Positions 1 through 6,734 of a stretch of DNA of 27,736 nucleotides are shown piece after piece. Made by a program: the position numbers and the translations under genes. The notes under the pieces were generated by a model. That model saw only the letters and a list, made by a program, of their open reading frames with translations. It was not told the DNA's origin and did no database searches. Numbering within the stretch: position 1 is the first letter of the stretch; the number at the start of each line of letters is the position of its first letter. This DNA comes from Lutispora sp041687175 (GTDB taxonomy: Bacteria > Bacillota > Clostridia > Lutisporales > Lutisporaceae): assembly GCF_041687175.1 (NCBI RefSeq), contig NZ_JAWLCK010000028.1:1-27736 (forward strand), in the 5' to 3' direction.

Positions 1-53
1 TTTAGATATAAGAGCTCGCTTTGGTAGTTCTATAGCTTGATCTCACAAAAAGC

Positions 54-172
54 CTAACGGCACCCAAAGGACCTCCATGTCCTGGATGCCTAGGCTGGCA
101 TCCAGGACATGGAGGTCGCGCTAGGCGCAACTGGCGAAGCATAGGGCATGGATGCCCGTTTTGCGCCGTTAA
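54..172. repeat. Multi-hairpin intergenic element
   Basis: A perfect 20-bp inverted repeat (71-90 and 97-116, loop taggct) sits inside a shorter outer pair, taacggc near 55-61 and gccgtta near 165-171. A third hairpin, gggcat-gg-atgccc, lies at about 143-156. The stretch 118-145 also reads in steps of seven bases (GCTAGGC GCAACTG GCGAAGC ATAGGGC), like other repeats in this window. No open frame of note crosses it. It could be a non-autonomous repeat or a transcript-end structure; there is no clear T-run, so it is not called a terminator. Bases 1-53 and 173-270 show nothing I recognise. Confidence 0.6.
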
Positions 173-276
173 AATTCTCTTTTAGATGAGCATTAGAGTC
201 ACCAGAGTTAATATTTTATGCGATATTATATATCCCTTAGATTGGCTTATGCCGCTACAACAACTATATATGAATG

Positions 277-375
277 CCTTAGTGTCTTTAGTGAAATTTT
301 TGTGTCCTTTAGTGGTTCAAAAACACCCAAAAGGAATACCCGTATCCTGAGCTCTGAGTTCTGAGATCTGAGTTC
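277..375. repeat. Composite short repeat ending at the tsaD stop codon
   Basis: Three repeat types follow each other: degenerate 'ctttagtg' units (277-318), a border element ACCCAAAAGGAATACCC (325-341), and four tandem heptamers of the form TGAGNTC (348-375). The last heptamer ends exactly next to the tsaD stop codon (376-378 on plus). The border is the reverse complement of GGGTATTCCTTTTGGGT, which recurs at about ten other intergenic places here. The 'ctttagtg/agtggtt' words recur near 4062 and 13820. Confidence 0.6.
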
Positions 376-1389
376 TTACAAAGTCAGATTAGGAACTGCG
401 TTGAGATTCATTTCGGAAACTTCTCCACGTATCAGTTTATAATAGCCTGCACTTCCGATCATAGCCGCATTGTCGGTGCAGAGTATTGGATCTGGGTATA
501 GCACCTTAATACCTTTCTTGGCTCCCTTAGCGCTCAGCTCTTCTCTCAGCTTGCTGTTGGCAGCGACACCTCCTGCCAGCACAGCATAAGGTGAATTTTT
601 CGCTTCTGCTGCTGCAATGAGCTTATCGGATAATACATCTACTACCGCCTGTTGAAAGCTTGCTGCCACATCAGGAATATTCGGTTTTATACCCTTCATA
701 GAAAGGCTGTTCAGATAATTCAGCACTGCTGATTTCAGACCGCTGAAGCTGAAGTCAAAGCTTCCTTCCTCCAAATAGGCTCTAGGAAAATCTATAGCAT
801 CAGCATTCCCTTCCCTGGCAAGCTTATCAATCTGAGGTCCTCCAGGATATCCTAAACCCAATGCTCTAGCTATCTTGTCAAAAGCCTCTCCTGCTGCATC
901 ATCCCTGGTCATGCCCATAATCTCATACTTGCCATAATCCACAACATTTACAATATGACTATGGCCTCCTGAGGCTACAAGGCATACAAAAGGAGGCTCC
1001 AAATCCTTATGTTGAATAAAGTTTGCATAAATATGTCCTTCTATATGATTGACTCCAATAAGAGGCAACTTTCTGGCAAAAGCCAAAGCCTTCGCTGTAG
1101 TCAATCCAATTAACAAGGCTCCCACCAAACCTGGTCCATAGGTTACAGCAACACCTTGTATATCATCCAATTTCAATCCAGCTTCTGATAAGGCTGTATC
1201 TATTACATCGCTGATATTTTCTATATGCTTTCTTGACGCCACCTCCGGCACCACACCGCCAAACTTTTTATGTACACTTATTTGGCTTGATATGATATTG
1301 GATAGCACATCTCTTCCGTTTCTCACCAAAGCCGCTGAAGTCTCATCACACGAACTCTCTATAGCTAATATGACGATATCTTTTTCCAC
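376..1389 (-). CDS. tsaD: tRNA N6-adenosine threonylcarbamoyltransferase TsaD
   Basis: TsaD transfers the threonylcarbamoyl group from TC-AMP to A37 of ANN-decoding tRNAs, working with TsaB and TsaE in the cytoplasm. The protein has the Kae1/TsaD start ILAIESSCDETSAA, the metal-binding HxxxH (HIEGH, His115/His119), the SGGHSH segment and a C-terminal CTDNAAMIG motif. I place the start at a GTG (1389) behind GGGAGAGA, giving 337 residues and the usual family N-terminus; a further 12 codons upstream are open to an ATG at 1425 but lack a comparable site and look non-family. A terminator at 1439-1462 separates it from the upstream gene, so its own promoter was not located. tsaE and tsaB lie 3-4 kb away, separated by a sigma-factor operon and repeats. 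The stop codon abuts a heptamer repeat. Confidence 0.96.
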   Translation of the reverse strand: MEKDIVILAIESSCDETSAALVRNGRDVLSNIISSQISVHKKFGGVVPEVASRKHIENISDVIDTALSEAGLKLDDIQGVAVTYGPGLVGALLIGLTTAKALAFARKLPLIGVNHIEGHIYANFIQHKDLEPPFVCLVASGGHSHIVNVVDYGKYEIMGMTRDDAAGEAFDKIARALGLGYPGGPQIDKLAREGNADAIDFPRAYLEEGSFDFSFSGLKSAVLNYLNSLSMKGIKPNIPDVAASFQQAVVDVLSDKLIAAAEAKNSPYAVLAGGVAANSKLREELSAKGAKKGIKVLYPDPILCTDNAAMIGSAGYYKLIRGEVSEMNLNAVPNLTL

Positions 1390-1438
1390 TGTTTCATCTC
1401 TCCCATATGCCACGCATTTTCCCATACATTAGCATGTA

Positions 1439-1462
1439 CAAAAGGCAGGATATTATCCTGCC
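1439..1462 (-). terminator. Rho-independent terminator after the 74-residue gene
   Basis: Read on minus, an 8-bp perfect stem GGCAGGAT/ATCCTGCC with loop AAT is followed by TTTTGT. It lies just after the 74-codon gene and before tsaD, so tsaD depends on readthrough or on a promoter within about 50 bases. Confidence 0.7.
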
Positions 1463-1475
1463 CCTGCTGCTAAAA

Positions 1476-1700
1476 TTATTTACTATTTTCCAGAATAGTT
1501 AAAACTCTTTTTATATCAATTTTCTTAGCTTCATTTTCCTCTATTATCTGATTGAAGCCATCTTTTATGTTCTCGTAGTTGGAAAACTCATGATAAAATT
1601 GTCTTCCACCATCTGGATCAACGACCTCTGCAATGAATATTTCATCCATTTCACTTAGACGAATAATATGGCCGTCTATTTCAAATTCACGGAGCAGCAA
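1476..1700 (-). CDS. Conserved-looking small protein of unknown function
   Basis: A 74-residue acidic, soluble protein without signal peptide or membrane segment. The TTG start is supported by AGGGGG seven bases upstream. The first half reads as short beta strands (REFEIDGHIIRL, EIFIAEVVD) and the second half as a helix (NYENIKDGFNQIIEENEAKK), so a small alpha/beta fold is likely. It has its own promoter candidate (1747-1775) and terminator (1439-1462), so it is probably a single-gene unit. I do not recognise the family; its position next to tsaD gives no functional clue. Confidence 0.75.
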   Translation of the reverse strand: MLLREFEIDGHIIRLSEMDEIFIAEVVDPDGGRQFYHEFSNYENIKDGFNQIIEENEAKKIDIKRVLTILENSK

Positions 1701-1746
1701 TTTTATTCCCCCTATAATGCAACATATAATATAACAACATTTATAT

Positions 1747-1775
1747 ATTATAGCACATTACTTAGGACATATAAA
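1747..1775 (-). promoter_or_regulatory. Sigma-A-type promoter of the 74-residue gene
   Basis: Minus strand: TTTATA, 17 bases, then TATAAT, with an extended -10 (TGC before TATAAT). It lies about 50 bases upstream of the TTG start at 1700. Confidence 0.6.
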
Positions 1776-1796
1776 GCAAATTTATAAATAATTTTT

Positions 1797-2726
1797 CTAG
1801 ACGGCTCTTGCTTTCGGCTTTCCAAGCCTGGTATCCAATACAAGTCCCAACCCCACTGAAGCTGCAAAAATATACGCAAGCCAGCCCAGGACAGGTATGA
1901 AAGGCAATACAAACACCAGTATAGAACCTACCAACAGATAGATATAAGGAGCTCCTCTTCCTTCCAGTTTGCCGGTTATCCTTCTTCCTATAGTCAGCTT
2001 CAAAGCTGCCATACCTATAAATGCAGTGAGGAAAAAACCTGCTATAAATATAGGAATCAATAGCATTCCTATTATGGTTATAGCCAAAGCAATAATGGCA
2101 GGTATAAACATCAGGTAAGCTGCAATACCTATGCCAAATCTTCTCCAAATCTTCGTTGGAGCGCTTTCTACCATAAAATTCATTCTATCAGGGATCAATA
2201 CCAGTAATAGTGCGGACAATCCGAAAAATACTACTAATCCAATAATAGAAGAGATGGCCATTAAAGGTACCAAGTCTGCCCTGTCGGCTCTGAAAGGTCC
2301 ATGGACACTAGCTATCTCGCCTTGAATAATAGAACCAGTGGACTTTTTCACTTGACCTGCTACCGCAGCAGCATTTCCCCCTATGACTGCATTATTCCCT
2401 GCTATAATATCACCAAATATGGCAGCTACATTGCCTTCTACTCTGCCATCGATAGTTGCATCTCCAAATATAACGGCTAAATTTCCATCAATTGTACCAG
2501 AAACATCAGCGTCCCCAAATATGACGGCAAACTCTCCGTCTACCACGCCATCTATAATTGCATCTCCAAATATAACAGCTGCATCTCCATTTACTTCTTC
2601 TCCCTCTTTAACTCTCAATTCTTCTCCCATAGTAAATGTACCTGAATTTCCATCTCTTACAGAAAAAGCAGCAGTGAGAAAAACCGTCATAATCAATATG
2701 GCTACCAGGATATATTTCTTTTTCAA
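1797..2726 (-). CDS. Bactofilin-like (polymer-forming) membrane protein
   Basis: 309 residues. An N-terminal hydrophobic stretch (about 5-22) looks like a signal peptide or anchor. Residues about 45-140 contain four tandem copies of a ~17-residue unit, AVIFGDAxIDGxVDG, the right-handed beta-helix pattern of polymer-forming cytoskeletal proteins. Then come about four membrane helices (roughly 155-180, 195-222, 222-245, 262-295) and a short basic tail. The TTG start follows GGGGGAG. It is the last gene of the sigma/anti-sigma unit, 12 bases after the anti-sigma gene, so it is likely controlled by that sigma factor and acts at the envelope. Exact function is unknown; the extracytoplasmic placement of the repeat is an inference from the N-terminal hydrophobic segment. 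Confidence 0.85.
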   Translation of the reverse strand: MKKKYILVAILIMTVFLTAAFSVRDGNSGTFTMGEELRVKEGEEVNGDAAVIFGDAIIDGVVDGEFAVIFGDADVSGTIDGNLAVIFGDATIDGRVEGNVAAIFGDIIAGNNAVIGGNAAAVAGQVKKSTGSIIQGEIASVHGPFRADRADLVPLMAISSIIGLVVFFGLSALLLVLIPDRMNFMVESAPTKIWRRFGIGIAAYLMFIPAIIALAITIIGMLLIPIFIAGFFLTAFIGMAALKLTIGRRITGKLEGRGAPYIYLLVGSILVFVLPFIPVLGWLAYIFAASVGLGLVLDTRLGKPKARAV

Positions 2727-2738
2727 TTGGACTCCCCC

Positions 2739-3284
2739 TTATTCCCGCTGGAGATTAATGATTCTTATAAGCCCTAGATTAAAGATCATGACTGCACCTG
2801 CAATGAAAAGCATAATATGCATATAATCTTTTATCATAATGTTTCTTAATATAAGCAAATTATCTATGGTAATTGGCAGGTAAACTAATATATTCATAAT
2901 ATATTTCCCAATAAGATCCAAGGCAAAACGGCCGTAGCCAAGCAGCATTTGCCCAATGCCTGCATCTTGAATGAAAGGCAATATAACAAAAATAATCATA
3001 TAATATGCAAATGCCAACATACCTACAGCACCTATGAGCATATTCAGCATGCTGCTTCGAACCCTCTGCTTGCTTATTTTGCCCATAACCTTAGCCTCAA
3101 AATCATAAGGTGGAGAAACCTCGGGCAGCTCATTTATGCACTTTATCATTTCTGTCATCATCTCAAATTCCTGATTGCATCTTTCGCAGGAAAGTTTATG
3201 CTTGTTCAAAAGCTTTCGCTCAACTTCGCTGATATCACCGTCTACATACTTCATAATCAAATTGCTTATTTCGCTGCATTCCAT
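2739..3284 (-). CDS. Zinc-finger (zf-HC2) transmembrane anti-sigma factor
   Basis: 181 residues. The N-terminus has the anti-sigma zinc-binding set Cys3, His29, Cys33, Cys36 (HxxxCxxC), followed by a linker and about three membrane helices (roughly 80-107, 120-150, 155-175). In ZAS-type anti-sigma factors this domain holds the cognate ECF sigma factor at the membrane until a signal frees it. The start overlaps the end of the sigma gene by 19 bases, which implies translational coupling. No periplasmic sensor domain is visible; the signal may be sensed through the membrane part or through the bactofilin-like partner downstream. Confidence 0.9.
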   Translation of the reverse strand: MECSEISNLIMKYVDGDISEVERKLLNKHKLSCERCNQEFEMMTEMIKCINELPEVSPPYDFEAKVMGKISKQRVRSSMLNMLIGAVGMLAFAYYMIIFVILPFIQDAGIGQMLLGYGRFALDLIGKYIMNILVYLPITIDNLLILRNIMIKDYMHIMLFIAGAVMIFNLGLIRIINLQRE

Positions 3285-3838
3285 AGCTTCTCACCCTCCT
3301 TGTCCATATCCTTCAATATATCCTTCAACATTTGCCGAGCTCTATATAGTCTATTTTTTACAATGGTCAGTGATTCCCCTGTAACCTCCATTATTTCCGA
3401 ATAAGATAACCCTCTGTTATGAAAGAGTATTATAAGTTCTTTATATTTTGGTGGTAAACTGTCTACTGCTTTTATTACCATTTGCTGCTTCTCATGCCGC
3501 ACATACTCTTCTTCGGGAGTTAAGCCTTCATCCTTTAAATTGTACTGTTCTTCTATGGGAACTGTATCCCCCTTCCTCTTTCTAAGCAAATCAAGACAAT
3601 AATTACTAGTAATCCTAACAGCCCAGGTAGAGAATTTGTATTGGGGGTCATACCTTTTAAGGGATCTGTACATCCGTATGAAGGCTTCCTGGGATGCATC
3701 TTCTGCCTCTTCATAGCTGCCCAGCATCCTGTAAGATGTGTTGAATATCAACCTTTTGTATCTGGTCACCAGCTCTTCAAAAGCAGAATCATCTCCTTCC
3801 AGGCATTTATTTATTATTTCTATATCTGCCCCATCCAA
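3266..3838 (-). CDS. ECF-family RNA polymerase sigma factor
   Basis: 190 residues with the two ECF domains: sigma region 2 at about 17-86 (includes EDASQEAFIRMYRSL and FSTWAVRITSNYCLDLLRK) and region 4 at about 122-176 (LPPKYKELIILFHNRGLSYSEI plus a recognition helix ending in KNRLYRARQMLK). The start is a TTG with AGGTGG seven bases upstream. It heads an operon with its anti-sigma factor and a bactofilin-like envelope protein, which suggests envelope-stress control. The upstream 60 bases show no clear promoter I can defend. The target regulon is unknown. Confidence 0.93.
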   Translation of the reverse strand: MDGADIEIINKCLEGDDSAFEELVTRYKRLIFNTSYRMLGSYEEAEDASQEAFIRMYRSLKRYDPQYKFSTWAVRITSNYCLDLLRKRKGDTVPIEEQYNLKDEGLTPEEEYVRHEKQQMVIKAVDSLPPKYKELIILFHNRGLSYSEIMEVTGESLTIVKNRLYRARQMLKDILKDMDKEGEKLWNAAK

Positions 3839-3903
3839 ATTAACCCCACCTTTATAATCGGTTCTGGAATATATACGTACCTTTTTATCAAAAAGTCTGA
3901 TCT

Positions 3904-4180
3904 ATGAGCTAAGAACTATGAATTTTGGGTATTCCTCTTAAGTTAGTCTCTGGTCTCTGGTCTCTGGTCGCTAGTCACCAGTATTTTTGTATTCCTCTTG
4001 GGTCTTGATGCTTGATGTGTGACGCGAGTTTTTAGGCTAGGGTATTCCTTTAGTATCTTATAGTGGTTAAAAAAGTAACCCTCCGTGGCAATCCGTGTTC
4101 TTCACAAAGTGACCCATAAGGAATACCCTAACACTAGAGACCAGCGACTAGAGGCTAGAGACCATCATAAAAGGAATCCC
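3904..4180. repeat. Mosaic of heptamer arrays separated by a common border element
   Basis: This region between the sigma and tsaB-rimI genes (3839-4180) has no gene. It holds: weak heptamers (3904-3924); border GGGTATTCCTCTT (3927-3939); five heptamers GTCTCTG x3, GTCGCTA, GTCACCA (3946-3980); border GTATTCCTCTTGGGT (3989-4003); CTTGATG x2 and TGTGACG (4004-4024); border GGGTATTCCTTT (4040-4051); an 'agtggttaa/tccgtg' segment; inverted border (4112-4128); four inverted heptamers TAGAGAC/CAGCGAC/TAGAGGC/TAGAGAC (4135-4162); and an inverted border (4169-4180) touching the tsaB-rimI stop. The outer parts are inverted copies of each other. Confidence 0.75.
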
Positions 4181-5314
4181 CTATAATTCTAACCACATTA
4201 TTGTTGCATCTTCTCCGGTGTCTTCGTAGTATCCCTTTCTCACTCCAGCTTCCTTGAAGCCATATTTTCTATATAAATTTATAGCAGTCCAATTGGAAGG
4301 TCTGACCTCCAGGGTCATTCTTCTCACATCATTATCTCTAGCCAGTTTTATCAACGCCTTTACCAATTCATCCCCTATCTTCTTCCCTCTATGGTCTGGA
4401 TGTACAGCAATATTGGTTATATGACCTTCATCCAGCACAATCCACATTCCGCCATAGCCCACAACTTCATCGCCGATTTTGGCCACCAGATACCTTGCCA
4501 TATTATTGTTATATATTTCCGATGTAAAGGATTCTAATGACCAGGGAGTTGTAAAGCTCTTGCATTCCACATCGTATACCGCCTTAATATCTTCTCCCTT
4601 CATGGGAGCTATTTCAATTTTCTGCTTTTTCTCGTATTCTACCTCCGCCTGGGATTTCCTTATATAATAAAGCTCCAGCTCATTATACTTTAAAATTTTA
4701 CCTTCCTTGTACAGTTCTTCTGCTAATATAGCCACAGAAGAAGCCCTGGGATATAATGTGCCAGGTGATGCTTCGATTACATTAGTAAGGGCATCCTTCA
4801 GCTTATTTCCAAACATAGGCACTCCATCACCCAAAATCACTATTTCCTCGCCATAATTTTCAAGCCTGTCAATAAGCATATCTATGTCTATGGCTCTGTA
4901 ATCCTCCAGTTTTATCAGTTTATCATCTTCTATCCTGTACAATGCGGAATACACCATCTTCCTCTGGGCATCCAGCATGGGACAAACAAGACTCTTACAG
5001 GGAAAAATATTATAGGCCAATGCATCTAAAGTAGGAACAGCTATAACAGGTTTATCCAGGGCCTGGCCGAGACCCTTCACTGCTGCTGCCCCAAGCCTCA
5101 GCCCCGTGAAGGAACCGGGCCCTATAGAGCATGCAAAAGCATCTATCTGGCTTATCTCTATTCCGCTGTTTTCCAATGTTATATTTATAATGTTCATCAA
5201 TTTCTCCGAGTGCTTTCTTCCATCGTTTATAGTAAACTCACACAGCAGCCTTCCATCCTCTATGATGGCAGAAGAAGCAGCTGCAGTAGAAGTATCAATG
5301 GCTAATATCCTCAT
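4181..5314 (-). CDS. TsaB-RimI fusion: t6A synthesis subunit and ribosomal-protein N-acetyltransferase
   Basis: 377 residues made of two joined domains. Residues 1-229 are TsaB (start ILAIDTSTAAASSAI, SIGPGSFTGLRLG at 63-75, and the typical TsaB end YIRKSQAE), the scaffold partner of TsaD in t6A synthesis. Residues about 233-377 are a RimI-type GNAT acetyltransferase, with the acetyl-CoA loop RGKKIG at 309-314 and NLYRKYGFKEAGVRKGYY near the end; RimI acetylates the N-terminus of a ribosomal protein. In most genomes the two are separate neighbouring genes. The frame is open throughout with no stop or start at the junction. The gene overlaps tsaE by 20 bases, so the two are co-transcribed and probably coupled. 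Confidence 0.93.
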   Translation of the reverse strand: MRILAIDTSTAAASSAIIEDGRLLCEFTINDGRKHSEKLMNIINITLENSGIEISQIDAFACSIGPGSFTGLRLGAAAVKGLGQALDKPVIAVPTLDALAYNIFPCKSLVCPMLDAQRKMVYSALYRIEDDKLIKLEDYRAIDIDMLIDRLENYGEEIVILGDGVPMFGNKLKDALTNVIEASPGTLYPRASSVAILAEELYKEGKILKYNELELYYIRKSQAEVEYEKKQKIEIAPMKGEDIKAVYDVECKSFTTPWSLESFTSEIYNNNMARYLVAKIGDEVVGYGGMWIVLDEGHITNIAVHPDHRGKKIGDELVKALIKLARDNDVRRMTLEVRPSNWTAINLYRKYGFKEAGVRKGYYEDTGEDATIMWLEL

Positions 5315-5774
5315 CCTTCTCCATCTCCTTCAATAGCTTCTCATAGTCTGAACCGGAGGCCTCGAACACTATTTCTCTTTCATCCGGGTTTTCCAGCTTC
5401 CTTATGGTTATCCAAAGCCTCTCATCAGGTATCACATCATCCACATTATCCGCCCATTCCAACACTGTAGCTCCGTCTCCATAAAAATACTCATCGCAGC
5501 CTAGCTCATACATCTCATCGGAGCTTCCCAATCTATAAACATCGAAATGATATAAAGGTATCCTTCCGGTAGTATATTCATTGATTATTGTATAAGTAGG
5601 ACTTACAACATGCTCCGAAATTCCCAGTCCTTTGCCTATTCCCTGGGTGAAAGCTGTTTTTCCAGCTCCCAGATCTCCAGTGAGGCAGACTATGCTTCCT
5701 GAGAAAAGAAGTCTACCTAGTTTTTCACCTATTCTATATGTATCTTCTGCACTTTTCGAAAATAGTCTTACCAT
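5295..5774 (-). CDS. tsaE: tRNA threonylcarbamoyladenosine biosynthesis ATPase TsaE
   Basis: 159 residues. The P-loop GDLGAGKT is at 33-40, followed by TFTQGIGKGLGI-type helix and the family's VSPTYTIINEY, HFDVYRL and VLEWADN segments. TsaE is the ATPase that drives the TsaB-TsaD cycle in bacterial t6A synthesis. I prefer the ATG at 5774 with GGAGG five bases upstream; an in-frame start five codons earlier would place that site inside the gene. It is the first gene of a two-gene operon with tsaB-rimI. Confidence 0.95.
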   Translation of the reverse strand: MVRLFSKSAEDTYRIGEKLGRLLFSGSIVCLTGDLGAGKTAFTQGIGKGLGISEHVVSPTYTIINEYTTGRIPLYHFDVYRLGSSDEMYELGCDEYFYGDGATVLEWADNVDDVIPDERLWITIRKLENPDEREIVFEASGSDYEKLLKEMEKDEDISH

Positions 5775-5794
5775 AACAACCTCCAGCACAATGC

Positions 5795-5823
5795 AAATAC
5801 CGGAGCAAAATGTTTTGCTCCGG
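5795..5823 (-). terminator. Hairpin after ribU, probable terminator
   Basis: A perfect 11-bp inverted repeat, CCGGAGCAAAA at 5800-5810 and TTTTGCTCCGG at 5813-5823, lies between the ribU stop and the tsaE start. On minus it is followed only by TATTTG, so the T-run is weak; termination is likely but not certain. Confidence 0.6.
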
Positions 5824-5874
5824 ATATCAGCTTCATTTAAAATTATTATATTTCATTTTTCGCTAAAAGTATAC

Positions 5875-6450
5875 CTATCTAGCTCTTTTATCTGCCACTT
5901 GGTTATAAATATTTGCATGTAATATTGGCGAAAGGCTTTTGTAGAGCACCAATGTGATGATTGATAACAACACGCCTTTTATAAGGTTAAAGGGTAGTAT
6001 AGCTGTCAGTATAAGAGGTAAGTTTTCCATGGATATAGGACTGTTGGTGAAAACAGGTATGAGTATGAAGAAGTTAAATACGCACATAGCCAGTGACATT
6101 AATATGGTTCCTGTTATCAAGCCCATTATAGCAGTCTTTTTGCTCTTGTTTCTAACATATATATATCCTGCAACCAATACATAGGCTGAGCCTGTAAGGA
6201 AATTCCCTAATTCCCCGATTCCTCCTGTTGATGAGCGAATCATAAGATGTAGTATGTTCTTAACGAGCTCAATAGCCACCCCGACCCATGGTCCTAATGC
6301 AAATGCACCTATTATTGCAGGCAAGTCGCCCAAATCAATCTTCAAGAAGGAAGGAAACAAGGGTAAGGGAAATTCGATTAAGTACAAAAGGAATGCCAAT
6401 GCTGATAAAATCCCGATTTTTGTTGTTAATTGCAATTTAGAATTTTTCAT
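5875..6450 (-). CDS. ribU: Riboflavin ECF-transporter S component RibU
   Basis: 191 residues, almost wholly hydrophobic, with five to six membrane helices; the pattern LSALAFLLYLIEFPLP...FLKIDLGDLPAIIGAFALGPWVG is typical of the RibU family. The S component binds riboflavin and docks on the shared EcfAAT energising module, which is not in this window. The start is the ATG at 6450 behind GGAGG; an upstream in-frame ATG (6531) lies within the riboswitch expression platform and is rejected. An FMN riboswitch and terminator precede the gene, which independently supports the flavin role: high FMN should stop transcription. Confidence 0.95.
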   Translation of the reverse strand: MKNSKLQLTTKIGILSALAFLLYLIEFPLPLFPSFLKIDLGDLPAIIGAFALGPWVGVAIELVKNILHLMIRSSTGGIGELGNFLTGSAYVLVAGYIYVRNKSKKTAIMGLITGTILMSLAMCVFNFFILIPVFTNSPISMENLPLILTAILPFNLIKGVLLSIITLVLYKSLSPILHANIYNQVADKRAR

Positions 6451-6480
6451 TTCTAACCTCCGATTTTTATAAATAATTTT

Positions 6481-6510
6481 GGAAAACAAAATCCCTGATA
6501 TAATCAGGGA
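6481..6510 (-). terminator. Riboswitch-controlled terminator before ribU
   Basis: On minus, stem TCCCTGA/TCAGGGA with loop TTATA is followed by TTTTGTTTT. It sits between the FMN aptamer and the ribU ribosome binding site, as expected for the expression platform. Confidence 0.85.
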
Positions 6511-6538
6511 CTTATTTTTAAAATTATTCATAAAAATA

Positions 6539-6646
6539 AATCTTCTCTCATCCAGACTATACTGTCGGCTCCGGAATCTAACCGGATCTGCCTTTCGGCT
6601 CGCGGGCTGTACCGCCGGTAGGGAATTGCACCCGTCCCTGAAGATT
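6539..6646 (-). ncRNA. FMN riboswitch (RFN element)
   Basis: Read on minus, it carries the conserved RFN blocks in order: ATCTTCAGGGACGGGTG, ATTCCCTACCGGCGGT, AGCCCGCGAGC, GGCAGATCCGGT, ATTCCGGAGCCGACAG, TATAGTCTGGATG and closing AGAAGAT, which pairs with the first block to form P1. A terminator follows at 6481-6510 and the riboflavin transporter gene starts at 6450. FMN binding is expected to favour the terminator. Confidence 0.97.
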
Positions 6647-6672
6647 ATAATCAGTTTTCTGTTTTCACCTAT

Positions 6673-6701
6673 ATTTTAATACATTGTTATTTAATATGCA
6701 A
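6673..6701 (-). promoter_or_regulatory. Promoter of the FMN riboswitch-ribU transcript
   Basis: Minus strand TTGCAT, 17 bases, TAAAAT. Transcription would start about 20 bases before the aptamer. Confidence 0.65.
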
Positions 6702-6734
6702 TATGTTTTTAACACAAAATATTTATATTATTGA

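Noticed and set aside
1762..2148. Open minus-strand frame of 128 codons overlapping the bactofilin-like gene
   Set aside because: It is an alternative frame of a gene with clear repeats and membrane helices; composition is not protein-like.
3946..4162. Heptamer arrays as a CRISPR array
   Set aside because: Units are seven bases with no spacers and no cas genes nearby.
6451..6531. Longer RibU start at 6531
   Set aside because: It lies in the riboswitch terminator; the ATG at 6450 has GGAGG and matches the family length.
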